Shown piece by piece: positions 63,682 to 64,000 of a stretch of 64,000 nucleotides of DNA. Every line of letters begins with the position of its first letter. Positions within the stretch are counted from its first letter, which is position 1. The stretch lies in assembly GCA_018830105.1 (NCBI GenBank), contig JAHJTC010000006.1, positions 1-64,000 of the forward strand, written 5' to 3'. A program made the translations under genes and the position numbers. Below the pieces are notes generated by a model. That model was not told the origin of the DNA. It saw only the letters and a list, made by a program, of their open reading frames with translations, and ran no database searches. Source of the stretch: Bacteroidota bacterium. GTDB taxonomy: Bacteria; Bacteroidota; Bacteroidia; Bacteroidales; F082.

Positions 63682-64000
63682 ATATACTGGGCTGGTGACG
63701 TGCCAGTGGCGCAGAGCAGCACACCCAAACCAGAGAAAGAGGCGAAATTGTTGTTACTGGTTTTATTTTTATTTTGCACGATGCAAAGGGATTACATTGT
63801 TTATTTCCAAGTTTGAACCTTGATTGCAACGAAAATCACAACAATAATTCGGCTTCTGACCATGGGGGGGAGATAACAACTTCTTCATTCACATGATCTT
63901 TTCATGCAACAACCATGAAGAAGTTTAAATGGTTTTCTTGGTTGTCATTGTTTCAAAATAGTATTGTATTGCGTAATAGCAATAAATAATCATGCTGGAT
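63682..64000. other. Non-coding end of window
   Basis: No gene, hairpin terminator or repeat recognised. A tract of seven G (around 63865) is present. A gene may start beyond the window. Confidence 0.4.

Overview
The window reads as a chromosomal segment of a Bacteroidota bacterium, most likely class Bacteroidia. Three secreted proteins end in type IX secretion (T9SS) C-terminal sorting domains. There is a periplasmic-propeller/AraC hybrid two-component regulator, several Bacteroidota-style -7 boxes (TAnnTTTG) lie upstream of genes, and lipoproteins and family members are typical of the phylum. The content (glycyl radical enzyme, HybA/HybB-like module, heme-binding sensor kinase) suggests an anaerobe or facultative anaerobe. 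The genus cannot be called from the sequence.

Layout. 1-2370: an ABC ATPase with a small membrane partner, flanked by several copies of a dispersed palindromic intergenic repeat. 2371-14408: a SulP transporter, then a giant alpha-2-macroglobulin-like protein without its thioester, followed 34 bp later by a T9SS-secreted papain-like protease. 14410-16525: a membrane protein and sigma-54 (rpoN). 16875-20041: trans-4-hydroxyproline dehydratase and its activase. 20206-22228: CPBP protease, GNAT acetyltransferase and archaemetzincin. 22263-30499: the most unusual system, consisting of a HybA-like ferredoxin and a HybB/NrfD-like quinone subunit sandwiched between two membrane-anchored GcvH-like (lipoyl-fold) proteins, one fused to a PstS-like binding domain. 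Downstream lie a c-heme-motif sensor kinase and a sigma-54-dependent response regulator. A -24/-12-like promoter and two tandem inverted repeats lie upstream of the first gene. This forms a self-consistent regulatory circuit.

31075-39635: an arsenic/thiol island with two divergent ArsR operons that share an almost identical operator. The minus-strand operon is arsR, arsE/F/G-like genes, a COG0701 permease, a Cys-less rhodanese, a lipoprotein, an outer-membrane protein and a thioredoxin. The plus-strand operon is a small thioredoxin, arsR, a CMD-like protein, another small thioredoxin and a rhodanese with a Cys-rich tail, followed by ACR3. 39713-41611: two pirins. 41949-44800: a T9SS protein and a serine hydrolase lipoprotein.

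44848-52870: three co-directional histidine kinases with almost identical kinase cores, one of 1391 aa with five sensory repeats, plus a stand-alone receiver domain. 53055-57237: DUF418, YfcC-family transporter, a DUF2007-like protein and a secreted protein. 57425-57840: remnant of a REP-associated (Y1) transposase, broken by a Trp-to-stop change, next to three REP-like palindromes. 57897-63681: a full hybrid two-component regulator and a T9SS PD40 propeller protein. No rRNA, tRNA, CRISPR array or intact insertion sequence was recognised.
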